Below, one piece after another: positions 16,533-23,306 of a stretch of DNA of 64,000 bases. Made by a program: the position numbers and the translations under genes. Under the pieces are notes generated by a model. The model had not been told where the DNA came from. It saw only the letters and a program-made list of their open reading frames with translations, and ran no database searches. The stretch is from Salipiger sp. H15 (GTDB taxonomy: Bacteria; Pseudomonadota; Alphaproteobacteria; Rhodobacterales; Rhodobacteraceae), in contig NZ_CP123384.1 in the NCBI RefSeq assembly GCF_040409955.1, positions 1,718,001 to 1,782,000 on the forward strand. The letters run 5' to 3'. How positions within the stretch are numbered: the stretch's first letter is position 1; every line of letters begins with the position of its first letter.

Positions 16533-16988
16533 ATGAGCATGCTGAGCGAAACCCCGATGATGCCCGGCCAGCTTCTGGCGCGGGGCGTGTGCCGTCACCT
16601 TGCCAGTCTCGGCTTCGCGCCGGTCGAGGAATTCGTGCCCGAGCGCGGCCGCCGCGTCGATGTCATGGCGCTGGGGCCGAAGGGCGAGATCTGGGTGGTC
16701 GAGTGCAAGAGCAGCCGCGCCGACTTCATGTCGGACGGCAAGTGGCAGGGCTATCTCGATTGGTGCGACCGCTATTTCTGGGCGGTTGACGAGGTCTTTC
16801 CGACCGACCTGCTGCCCGAGGGCACCGGGCTCATCATCGCCGATGCCTATGACGCGGAGATCCTGCGCATGGCCCCCGAGCACAAGCTCAGCGGGGCGCG
16901 GCGGGCGGCGCTCACGCGGCGCTTTGCGACCCATGCGGCGCGGCGGCTGCACGCGCTGCGGGACCCCGAGGCGCGGCTCGACGCCTAG
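16533..16988 (+). CDS. mmcB: MmcB family DNA repair protein
   Basis: A 151-residue member of the MmcB family (PD-(D/E)XK nuclease-like), first linked to mitomycin C resistance in Caulobacter. The core shows the nuclease pattern: FVPERGRRVDVMALGPKGEIWVVECKSSRADF, with Asp of RVDV and the Glu and Lys of ECK as likely metal ligands and catalytic Lys. The ATG at 16533 is the first after the SOS box; an in-frame upstream extension would cover the operator. The LexA site gives good support for induction by DNA damage. Confidence 0.93.
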   Translation: MSMLSETPMMPGQLLARGVCRHLASLGFAPVEEFVPERGRRVDVMALGPKGEIWVVECKSSRADFMSDGKWQGYLDWCDRYFWAVDEVFPTDLLPEGTGLIIADAYDAEILRMAPEHKLSGARRAALTRRFATHAARRLHALRDPEARLDA

Positions 16989-17012
16989 GGGTAGATCGCG
17001 CGGCGGATGCGC

Positions 17013-17207
17013 TCAGCGGCGCGTCTTCATGTTGCGCGCGGTGGCGGCGGCGGCCCGCAGCTCCTCGGCGATTTCCTCGGCTTCCTCGGGATCGAAATCC
17101 ATCGGGATCTCGAGATCGCCGGCGTAGACGTAGAGACGCACCATCCCCTGGTCGGTCGGGCCGATCTGCAGGTTGGCTTCGATGTCGCGTTCGGTGTTGA
17201 TCCCCAT
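17013..17207 (-). CDS. DUF6324 family small acidic protein
   Basis: A 64-residue protein starting MGINTERDIEANLQIGPTDQ with the conserved core VRLYVYAGDLEIPMDFDPEEAEEIAEEL and a basic tail KTRR. It matches the small DUF6324 family of Rhodobacterales, whose role is unknown. GGGGACGG upstream supports ATG 17207; an in-frame ATG four codons earlier (17219) lacks a ribosome site. It lies between mmcB and a GNAT gene, read in the opposite direction to both. Confidence 0.85.
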   Translation of the reverse strand: MGINTERDIEANLQIGPTDQGMVRLYVYAGDLEIPMDFDPEEAEEIAEELRAAAATARNMKTRR

Positions 17208-17279
17208 GACCGTCCCCATGAAACTGGAATTGCGCGGGCTTAGACCCGCGGGGTGCATATTGCAAGCGCGGGGGGCAGG

Positions 17280-17786
17280 ATGTCCATGTTGCACGAGGTT
17301 GAAGAGGGGCTTGAGCTGAGGCTCTACGAGGCGGCCGACCGGGACTGGCTGGTGCGCCAGCATGCCGAGCTCTACGCCCGCGACGAAGGGTTCGACGACA
17401 CGTTCGGTGCGCTGGTCGAGCAGATCCTGCGCGGCTTCGAGGCGGGGCACGACCCGGCACGCGAGCGCGGCTGGATCGTCTGGGACGGGGAGGCGCGGCT
17501 CGGCAGCATCTTCTGCGTGGATGCGGGCGGGGAGCAACTGGCCAAGCTGCGGCTCTTCCTGCTGTTGCCCGAGGCGCGGGGCAGGGGGCTGGGGCAGCGC
17601 CTGCTGGACACCTGCCTCGGATTCGCGCGTGACGTCGGGTACACCAAGATGACGCTCTGGACCCACGAAAGCCACCGCGCCGCCTGCGCGCTCTATGCGA
17701 AGAACGGGTTTTCCCTTGTGTCTTCGGTACCTGTGACCAGCTTCGGGGTGGCTCTGGTCGAGCAGCACTGGGAGCGTGCAATTTAA
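17280..17786 (+). CDS. GNAT family N-acetyltransferase (MarR-associated type domain)
   Basis: A 168-residue GNAT enzyme. The acetyl-CoA binding motif is LRLFLLLPEARGRGLGQRLLDTCLGFA (R-G-x-G pattern in RGRGLGQ), followed by the strand TLWTHESHRAACALYAKNGF typical of acetyltransferase domains found fused to MarR regulators; here no MarR domain is present. ATG 17280 follows a purine-rich GGGGGCAGG; a second in-frame ATG is two codons later. It is followed by tRNA-His. Substrate unknown. Confidence 0.85.
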   Translation: MSMLHEVEEGLELRLYEAADRDWLVRQHAELYARDEGFDDTFGALVEQILRGFEAGHDPARERGWIVWDGEARLGSIFCVDAGGEQLAKLRLFLLLPEARGRGLGQRLLDTCLGFARDVGYTKMTLWTHESHRAACALYAKNGFSLVSSVPVTSFGVALVEQHWERAI

Positions 17787-17839
17787 CTCAGGATTGGGGC
17801 TTGCAATCGAAAAAGGCTGGCGTTATTCCCCCCGAGCGT

Positions 17840-17916
17840 GCCGCCTTAGCTCAGTAGGTTAGAGCGCTTGATTGTGGATCAAGAGGTCTCCCGTTCGAAC
17901 CGGGAAGGCGGTACCA
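17840..17916 (+). tRNA. tRNA-His (anticodon GTG), lacking G-1 and with A73
   Basis: Acceptor GCCGCCT (17840-17846) pairs with AGGCGGT (17906-17912), leaving a G1-U72 pair; the anticodon GTG is at 17874-17876, the T loop has GTTCGAA, and CCA is encoded (17914-17916). The base before position 1 is T, not G, and position 73 is A instead of the usual C. This is the known alphaproteobacterial exception to the universal G-1 of tRNA-His. Confidence 0.96.
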
Positions 17917-17941
17917 TCTCCCCCTCATCAGAGTAACGACA

Positions 17942-17970
17942 GATCGCCCCTTCACGGGCGGATCGCGTTT
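17942..17970 (+). terminator. Probable terminator of tRNA-His
   Basis: GATCGCCC (17942-17949) pairs with GGGCGGATC (17956-17964) with a one-base bulge, followed by GCGTTT. It begins 26 nt after the tRNA. Confidence 0.5.
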
Positions 17971-18054
17971 CTCATGCTCGGGGTTCTGCTTCGCCTGTGC
18001 TTTCCCGCGGTATCCGGGGGATTCCTTGCCATAGGAAAATCCCCGGGACGGGGC

Positions 18055-18378
18055 TCAATCGGCGGGGGTGATGGCGATGGTCTGGCGCAGCGCGTGGCTC
18101 TTGCGGTCGAAGATGAGAATCTGATCGTCCTCGGTGACCACGGCGTACCAGTCGCCGCCTTGCGTGAAGGCGTTGGCCTTGGCGCCCGAGGGCAGGGTGA
18201 TCTCGGCGGGCAGCGGCGCGGGGGCGGTGGTGGCGGCCGTGAAGCGGATGACAATCAGCGACACAATGGCTACAAGCCCTGCGATCATCACCGCCGTGAG
18301 CACCGTGACCAGCCGCCGCAGGAAGCGCAGGTTGGCCGGTTCGGGCAGGATTTCGGGATCTTCAGGAGTATTGGACAT
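18055..18378 (-). CDS. DUF6476 family single-pass membrane protein
   Basis: A 107-residue protein with an acidic N-terminus, a basic stop (RFLRR), one membrane helix (VLTAVMIAGLVAIVSLIVIRF, about 26-46) and a C-terminal domain of about 55 residues (ITLPSGAKANAFTQGGDWYAVVTEDDQILIFDRKS) that looks like a single beta-meander blade. This matches the DUF6476 family of Rhodobacterales; function unknown. Its start codon overlaps the start codon of the divergent pseudouridine synthase by two bases, and its GAGG ribosome site lies within that gene's first codons. Confidence 0.85.
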   Translation of the reverse strand: MSNTPEDPEILPEPANLRFLRRLVTVLTAVMIAGLVAIVSLIVIRFTAATTAPAPLPAEITLPSGAKANAFTQGGDWYAVVTEDDQILIFDRKSHALRQTIAITPAD

Positions 18379-19405
18379 GGAGCAGCCTCTGCGCGTCGTC
18401 ATCGGGGAAGCCCCGCCGCCGCGTCTTGATAAGGCGCTGGCACGCGATGTGCCAGAGGAAGCCGCGCTGTCGCGCACGCGCCTCGCGAAGCTGATCGCCG
18501 AGGGCGCGGTCTCGCGCGCAGGCGAGGTGCTGTCCGATCCCAAGACGAAGGTCGAAGAGGGCGACGTGCTGGAGATCAGCGTGCCGCAGGCCGAGGAGAG
18601 CCACATCGGCCCCGAGGAGATTGCGCTCGACATCGTCTGGGAGGATGCCGACCTCGTGGTGGTCAACAAGCCCGCGGGCATGGTGGTGCACCCCGCGCCG
18701 GGCACGCCGACCGGCACGCTGGTCAACGCCCTGCTCTGGCATTTCGGCGACGATCTCTCGGGCGTCGGCGGGATGAAGCGGCCGGGCATCGTGCACCGGA
18801 TCGACAAGGACACCTCGGGCCTGCTGGTGGTGGCGAAATCCGACCGGGCGCATCACGGGCTTGCCGAGCAGTTTGCCCGCCACAGCGCCGAGCGCGCCTA
18901 TCTCGCGCTGGTGCACGGCGTGCCCTCGACCGCCGATCCGCGCCTGCACGGCGTGCGCGGCGTCTCGGTCGAGCCGGGCGAGGTGATCCGCATCCAGTCC
19001 GGCCTCGCGCGGCACAAGACCGACCGGCAGAAGCAGGCGGTCTATTTCGACGGGCAGGGCCGGCACGCGACGACCCGCGCGCGGGTGCTCGAGAGCTTCG
19101 GCACGCCGCCGACGATCGCGCTGGTGGAATGCCGGCTCGAGACCGGGCGCACGCACCAGATCCGCGTGCACATGGCCCATGCCGGGCACGGGCTGATCGG
19201 CGATCCGGTCTATGGCGGACGCCGCAGGATCGCCGCCAAGGCGCTGCCGCCGCAGGTGGTCGCCGAGGTCGAGGCCTTCGACCGGCAGGCGCTGCATGCC
19301 GCGCTGCTCGGCTTCGAGCACCCGGTGACCGGCGAGCATCTCAGCTTCGAGGCGGAGTTGCCGGAGGACATGGCGCATCTGCTGCAGACACTGCGTGGCG
19401 AGTGA
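18377..19405 (+). CDS. rluD: RluD-type 23S rRNA pseudouridine synthase
   Basis: Isomerises uridines to pseudouridine in 23S rRNA (positions 1911, 1915 and 1917 in E. coli RluD). The 342 residues contain an N-terminal S4 RNA-binding domain (about 14-70; LSRTRLAKLIAEGAVSRAG) and the RluA-family catalytic domain with VNKPAGMVVHP and the active-site loop HRIDKDTSGLL (Asp143), then the GRTHQIRVHMAHAGHGLIGD motif. ATG 18377 is chosen because AGGAG lies 8 nt upstream and the protein then starts at the usual place. Other RluA-family targets cannot be excluded. Confidence 0.92.
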   Translation: MEQPLRVVIGEAPPPRLDKALARDVPEEAALSRTRLAKLIAEGAVSRAGEVLSDPKTKVEEGDVLEISVPQAEESHIGPEEIALDIVWEDADLVVVNKPAGMVVHPAPGTPTGTLVNALLWHFGDDLSGVGGMKRPGIVHRIDKDTSGLLVVAKSDRAHHGLAEQFARHSAERAYLALVHGVPSTADPRLHGVRGVSVEPGEVIRIQSGLARHKTDRQKQAVYFDGQGRHATTRARVLESFGTPPTIALVECRLETGRTHQIRVHMAHAGHGLIGDPVYGGRRRIAAKALPPQVVAEVEAFDRQALHAALLGFEHPVTGEHLSFEAELPEDMAHLLQTLRGE

Positions 19406-19519
19406 CATAAGCTTCGCATCTGCGTGAGCTCGCCGAAATCCGGATCCGCGCGACGGAGTTATGAGTTAAATACGTGATAACCTTGAACACCCTACTGTGC
19501 GTTACCGCGCGGAGGGGCG

Positions 19520-19548
19520 GTTGAATTCAATCGAGGGAGTGCCCATCT
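19520..19548 (+). promoter_or_regulatory. Candidate heat-shock (sigma-32 type) promoter of rpoH
   Basis: GTTGAA (19520-19525) and CCCATCT (19542-19548) resemble the -35 CTTGAA and -10 CCCATNT elements read by RpoH itself, 38 nt before the start codon. The spacer of 16 is longer than the usual 13-14, so the match is only suggestive. Confidence 0.3.
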
Positions 19549-19585
19549 GGCATGTTAACCCTCATAACATTGGAGGAAGGGGCAC

Positions 19586-20482
19586 GTGAGCAACTACGCT
19601 AATCTGCCGGCGCCGTCGCCGGAAGCCGGCCTCAGCCGTTACCTGCAGGAGATCCGCAAGTTCCCGCTGCTGGAGCCGGAAGAGGAATACATGCTGGCCA
19701 AGCGCTGGGTCGAGGAGCAGGACGCGGCCTCGGCCCACAAGATGGTCACCAGCCACCTGCGCCTCGCCGCCAAGATCGCCATGGGCTATCGCGGCTACGG
19801 GCTGCCGCAGGCCGAGGTGATCTCGGAGGCCAACGTCGGGCTGATGCAGGCGGTGAAGCGTTTCGACCCCGAGAAGGGCTTCCGCCTCGCGACCTACGCC
19901 ATGTGGTGGATCCGCGCCTCGATCCAGGAGTACATCCTGCGGTCCTGGAGCCTGGTGAAGCTGGGGACGACCTCGGCGCAGAAGAAGCTCTTCTTCAACC
20001 TGCGCAAGGCCAAGAACCGCATCGGCGCGCTCGAGGAGGGCGACCTGCGGCCCGAGCATGTCGAGAAGATCGCCACCGACCTCGGCGTCTCCGAGGACGA
20101 GGTGATCTCGATGAACCGGCGCCTGTCGGGTGGCGACGCCTCGCTCAACGCGACCGTCGGCTCCGAGGGCGAGGGGACCATGCAGTGGCAGGACTGGCTC
20201 GAGGACGAGGATGCCGACCAAGCCGCCGACTATGCCGAGCGCGACGAGATGGACGCGCGCCGCGCGCTGCTGGCGCAGGCGATGGACGTGCTGAACGAGC
20301 GCGAGAAGGACATCCTTACCCAGCGCCGGCTCGCCGAGCAGGCGGTCACGCTCGAGGAGCTTTCGGGCATCTATGACGTCAGCCGCGAGCGCATCCGGCA
20401 GATCGAGGTCCGCGCCTTCGAGAAGCTGCAGAAGCGCATGCGCGAACTGGCTCTTGAGCAGGGCATGCTCACCGACGCCTGA
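19586..20482 (+). CDS. rpoH: RNA polymerase sigma-32 factor RpoH
   Basis: Heat-shock sigma factor of 298 residues. Region 2 holds SHLRLAAKIAMGYRGYGLPQAEVISEANVGLMQAVKRF and LATYAMWWIRASIQEYILRSWSLVK; the RpoH box AQKKLFFNLRKAK follows, which separates RpoH from RpoD; region 4 ends with LEELSGIYDVSRERIRQIEVRAFEKLQ. Start codon GTG or ATG choice is settled by GGAGGAAGG just upstream with GTG 19586. The Rhodobacter relatives have two RpoH paralogues; which one this is cannot be told here. Confidence 0.95.
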   Translation: MSNYANLPAPSPEAGLSRYLQEIRKFPLLEPEEEYMLAKRWVEEQDAASAHKMVTSHLRLAAKIAMGYRGYGLPQAEVISEANVGLMQAVKRFDPEKGFRLATYAMWWIRASIQEYILRSWSLVKLGTTSAQKKLFFNLRKAKNRIGALEEGDLRPEHVEKIATDLGVSEDEVISMNRRLSGGDASLNATVGSEGEGTMQWQDWLEDEDADQAADYAERDEMDARRALLAQAMDVLNEREKDILTQRRLAEQAVTLEELSGIYDVSRERIRQIEVRAFEKLQKRMRELALEQGMLTDA

Positions 20483-20505
20483 GCCTTTCCCGGCTTGACC
20501 CATGC

Positions 20506-20534
20506 AAACGCCCGTCGCCCTGCGGCGGGCGTTT
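20506..20534 (+). terminator. Terminator of rpoH
   Basis: AAACGCCCG (20506-20514) pairs with CGGGCGTTT (20526-20534). It begins 24 nt past the rpoH stop; the T tract is short (GTTTCGCTT). Confidence 0.65.
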
Positions 20535-20593
20535 CGCTTGCGGGCGGCGCTGTCGGCGCTACCATCGGCCGCGACACAGCAAGGGACAAGATC

Positions 20594-21568
20594 ATGGCCG
20601 ACCACGTCAGATGGGGCATCCTCGGCGCCGCCAATTTCGCGAAGAACCACATGGGCCCGGCGATCCACGCCGCGCGCGGCGGCGCGCTGGCGGCGGTGGC
20701 CACCTCGAAGCCGGAGAAGGCCGCGCCCTTTGCCGCCTTCGCGCCGGGGCTGAAGGTGCACGCAAGCTACGAGGCGATGCTCGCCGACCCCGGGATCGAC
20801 GCGGTCTACATCCCGCTGCCCAACGCCATGCACGCGGAGTGGAGCCGCAAGACCGCCGAGGCGGGCAAGCACGTGCTCTGCGAGAAGCCCATCGCGATGA
20901 AGGCCGAGGAGATCGACGATCTGATCGCCGTGCGCGAGGCCACCGGCAAGCTGGTGGCCGAGGCCTGGATGGTGGCGCATCACCCGCAGTTCGCCAAGGC
21001 GCGCGAGCTGCTGCAGGCGGGCGAGATCGGCGATCTCGTGCGCGTGGATTCCACCCACAGCTTCTACAACGACGACCCGGCCAACATCCGCAACCAGGCC
21101 GATGTCGGCGGCGGCGCGCTGCGCGACGTCGGGGTCTATGCCTTCGGTTCGGTGCGGCTGATCACCGGGCAGGAGCCGGGCGAGATCCTCGCCACCGAGA
21201 TCGACTGGCGGAACGGCGTCGACGCCACGGCCCATGTCATGGCGCGTTTCCCGGGCTTTCTCTACACCGGCCGCGTCTCGACCCGGGCGGCTCCGTGGCA
21301 GGAGATCGTGCTGCACGGCACCAAGGCGGTGATGCGCCTACCGGTGCCGTTCAACGTGCAGGTTTTCGGCCAGGCCGAGCTGCACCTGCACGGGCCGGGG
21401 CTGGAAACCCGGATCTGGCGCTGGCCGGCAGAGAATCACTACGTGCTGCAGGTCGAGGCGTTCAACGCCGCGGTGCAGGGCAGGGCGGACTATCCGCTGC
21501 CGCTGGAGTTCTGCCGCGGCACGCAGGAGTTCGTCGACCGGATCTTCGCAGCGGCGCCGCAGGTGTGA
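20594..21568 (+). CDS. Gfo/Idh/MocA family NAD(P)-dependent oxidoreductase
   Basis: A 324-residue dehydrogenase acting on sugars or sugar-like alcohols. The Rossmann start is VRWGILGAANFAKNHMGPAI, followed by PLPNAMHAEWSRKTAEAGKHVLCEKPIAMK with the conserved EKP motif (Lys is the usual catalytic or cofactor residue), and the substrate domain contains GGGALRDVGVYAF. AAGGGA supports ATG 20594. Homologues include glucose-fructose oxidoreductase and trans-dihydrodiol dehydrogenase; the substrate is unknown. It is flanked by terminators, so it is likely a single-gene unit. Confidence 0.9.
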   Translation: MADHVRWGILGAANFAKNHMGPAIHAARGGALAAVATSKPEKAAPFAAFAPGLKVHASYEAMLADPGIDAVYIPLPNAMHAEWSRKTAEAGKHVLCEKPIAMKAEEIDDLIAVREATGKLVAEAWMVAHHPQFAKARELLQAGEIGDLVRVDSTHSFYNDDPANIRNQADVGGGALRDVGVYAFGSVRLITGQEPGEILATEIDWRNGVDATAHVMARFPGFLYTGRVSTRAAPWQEIVLHGTKAVMRLPVPFNVQVFGQAELHLHGPGLETRIWRWPAENHYVLQVEAFNAAVQGRADYPLPLEFCRGTQEFVDRIFAAAPQV

Positions 21569-21585
21569 TGCTGCGCAGCATTTTT
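21568..21585 (+). terminator. Terminator of the Gfo/Idh/MocA gene
   Basis: ATGCT-GCGC-AGCAT (21568-21581) followed by five T residues; the first base is the last base of the stop codon. Confidence 0.6.
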
Positions 21586-21706
21586 CCGGCCGCGGCGCAG
21601 AAAAACCCCGGCCCGCGGTCGGCAAGTGCCGGTGAAACGGATGCTTTTCTTTTTTTCTGCACTCGCATAGGCTTTTCCCGAGCTCTGCGTGGAGGGAGGC
21701 ACCAAC

Positions 21707-22264
21707 GTGGCCGACAAGGATAAACCGCTGCTGATCAAGCGCTATGCAAGCCGGCGGCTCTACAATACCGAGACCAGCGACTACGTGACGCTCGAGGATA
21801 TCTCGGGTTTCATCCGGGACGGGCGCGACGTGCAGATCGTGGATCTGAAGTCGGGGGACGACCTGACCCGCCAGTACCTGCTGCAGATCGTCGCCGAGCA
21901 TGAGAGCCGCGGCGAGAGCGTGCTGCCGATCAACGTGCTGACCGACCTCGTGCGCAGCTACACGACGCAGGCCACCTCGGCCGTGCCGCAGTTCCTTGCC
22001 GCGAGCTTCGAGATGTTCCGCGAGAGCCAGAGCAAGTGGGCCGAGGGCATGAGCCAGATGAACCCGATGATGCCGAAGATCCCGGGGCTCGAGGCGATGC
22101 AGGCCCAGCAGGAGGCCTTCCTCAAGGCGATGTCCGGCAACATGGGCAAGAGCTGGTCCGCGCCCGAGAAGGACGAGGCGGCAAGCGAAGGCGGGGAGGA
22201 CCTCGCGGCGATCAAGCGGCAGCTGGCCGAGCTGCAGCAGAAGCTCTCGAAGATGGACAAGTGA
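21707..22264 (+). CDS. phaR: Polyhydroxyalkanoate synthesis repressor PhaR
   Basis: DNA-binding repressor that also binds PHA granules and controls phasin expression. The 185 residues begin with the PHB/PHA-accumulation DNA-binding domain: LIKRYASRRLYNTETSDYVTLEDISGFIRDGRDVQIVD, then the accumulation regulatory domain (DLTRQYLLQIVAEHE..LPINVLTDLVRSY) and a Met/Gln-rich tail ending in a coiled coil (KRQLAELQQKLSKMDK). GTG 21707 is preferred because GGAGG lies about 9 nt upstream; the earlier GTG at 21689 lacks one. No phaC, phaA, phaB or phasin gene is adjacent in this window. Confidence 0.93.
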   Translation: MADKDKPLLIKRYASRRLYNTETSDYVTLEDISGFIRDGRDVQIVDLKSGDDLTRQYLLQIVAEHESRGESVLPINVLTDLVRSYTTQATSAVPQFLAASFEMFRESQSKWAEGMSQMNPMMPKIPGLEAMQAQQEAFLKAMSGNMGKSWSAPEKDEAASEGGEDLAAIKRQLAELQQKLSKMDK

Positions 22265-22269
22265 CGCGG

Positions 22270-22287
22270 CGGGCCCTTCGGGGCCCG
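22270..22287 (+). terminator. UUCG-capped hairpin after phaR
   Basis: CGGGCCC (22270-22276), loop TTCG, GGGCCCG (22281-22287). A very stable stem 5 nt after the phaR stop, without a T tract. Confidence 0.45.
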
Positions 22288-22364
22288 AACTGCTTCCGCC
22301 TGCCGTGGCGCCAATGCGCAGGATCCGGATTTCCCCGGAGCGCGGCTTGCGGCAAAGAGCGTGC

Positions 22365-23306
22365 ATGGACCACGCATCTTCCCCCCGCATCGACCGGCTC
22401 GCCGCCCTCCTGCTGCTCTCGCTGGCAGCGCTCTGGGGCAGCAGCTTCCTCTTCGCCAAGATTGCCCTGACCGAGCTCAGCCCGATGCAGGTCACCCTGC
22501 ACCGCGTGGTGCTGGCGCTGCCCGCGCTCTGGCTGGTGCTGCGCTGGCGCGGGCTGCGGGTGCCGATGCAGCCGCGGCTCTGGGGCGCCTACCTCGTCAT
22601 GGGCGCGCTCAACAACGCGCTGCCCTTCACGCTGATCTTCTGGGGCCAGACCCATATCGAGGCCGGGCTCGCGGCGATCCTCAACGCCTCGACCGGGGTG
22701 CTGGGCGCGGTGGTGGCGGGGCTGCTGCTGCGCGACGAGCGGCTCAGCTGGAGCAAGCTCGCGGGCGCGGCGCTGGGGCTGGCCGGGGTGGCGGTGGTGA
22801 TCGGCCCGCAGCGGCTGACCACGCTCGACCCGCGCAACCTCGGGCAGGGGGCGGTGCTGCTGGCGGCGCTGAGCTACTCGCTCGCGGGGGTCTGGGCCAA
22901 GCTGCGCCTTTCCGGGCAGCCGCCGCTGCTCAACGCCTTCGGAATGCTGGCGGGCAGCGCCGCGATCATGCTGCCGCTGGTGCTCTGGCAGGAGGGTCTG
23001 CCGGTGCTGCACCATTCCGCCCGGGTCTGGGGAGCGCTGCTCGGCCTGTCGCTGCTGGCAACGGCGCTGGCCTTCATCCTCTACTTCGCGATCCTCACCC
23101 GCGCGGGCGCGGCGAACCTGATGCTGGTGACCCTGCTCATCCCGCCCTTCGCCATCCTCTTCGGCCGGCTCTTCCTCGGCGAGCAGCTGCCGCCGGGCGT
23201 CTACCTCGGCCTCGGGATCATCGCGGCGGGGCTGGTGGTGACCGACGGGCGGCTGACGGCGCGGTTGCGCCGACGTCCGCCCGCCGAAAAGCCTCAGGTG
23301 CCATAA
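22365..23306 (+). CDS. EamA/DMT family transporter
   Basis: A 313-residue drug/metabolite transporter with about ten membrane helices in two EamA repeats. The first repeat begins LLLLSLAALWGSSFLFAKIAL, and each repeat ends in a family-typical helix (GAALGLAGVAVVIGP; GIIAAGLVVTDGRL). ATG 22365 is the best start, with AAAGAG upstream; earlier in-frame ATGs add 20 Arg-rich residues. Its last 13 nt overlap the 3' end of the convergent aminotransferase gene. Cargo unknown. Confidence 0.88.
   Translation: MDHASSPRIDRLAALLLLSLAALWGSSFLFAKIALTELSPMQVTLHRVVLALPALWLVLRWRGLRVPMQPRLWGAYLVMGALNNALPFTLIFWGQTHIEAGLAAILNASTGVLGAVVAGLLLRDERLSWSKLAGAALGLAGVAVVIGPQRLTTLDPRNLGQGAVLLAALSYSLAGVWAKLRLSGQPPLLNAFGMLAGSAAIMLPLVLWQEGLPVLHHSARVWGALLGLSLLATALAFILYFAILTRAGAANLMLVTLLIPPFAILFGRLFLGEQLPPGVYLGLGIIAAGLVVTDGRLTARLRRRPPAEKPQVP

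Noticed and set aside
19482..19507. CTTGAA upstream of rpoH as a sigma-32 -35 box
   Set aside because: No CCCATNT-like -10 sequence is found at 13-14 nt spacing; the later GTTGAA/CCCATCT pair is somewhat better and is listed at low confidence.
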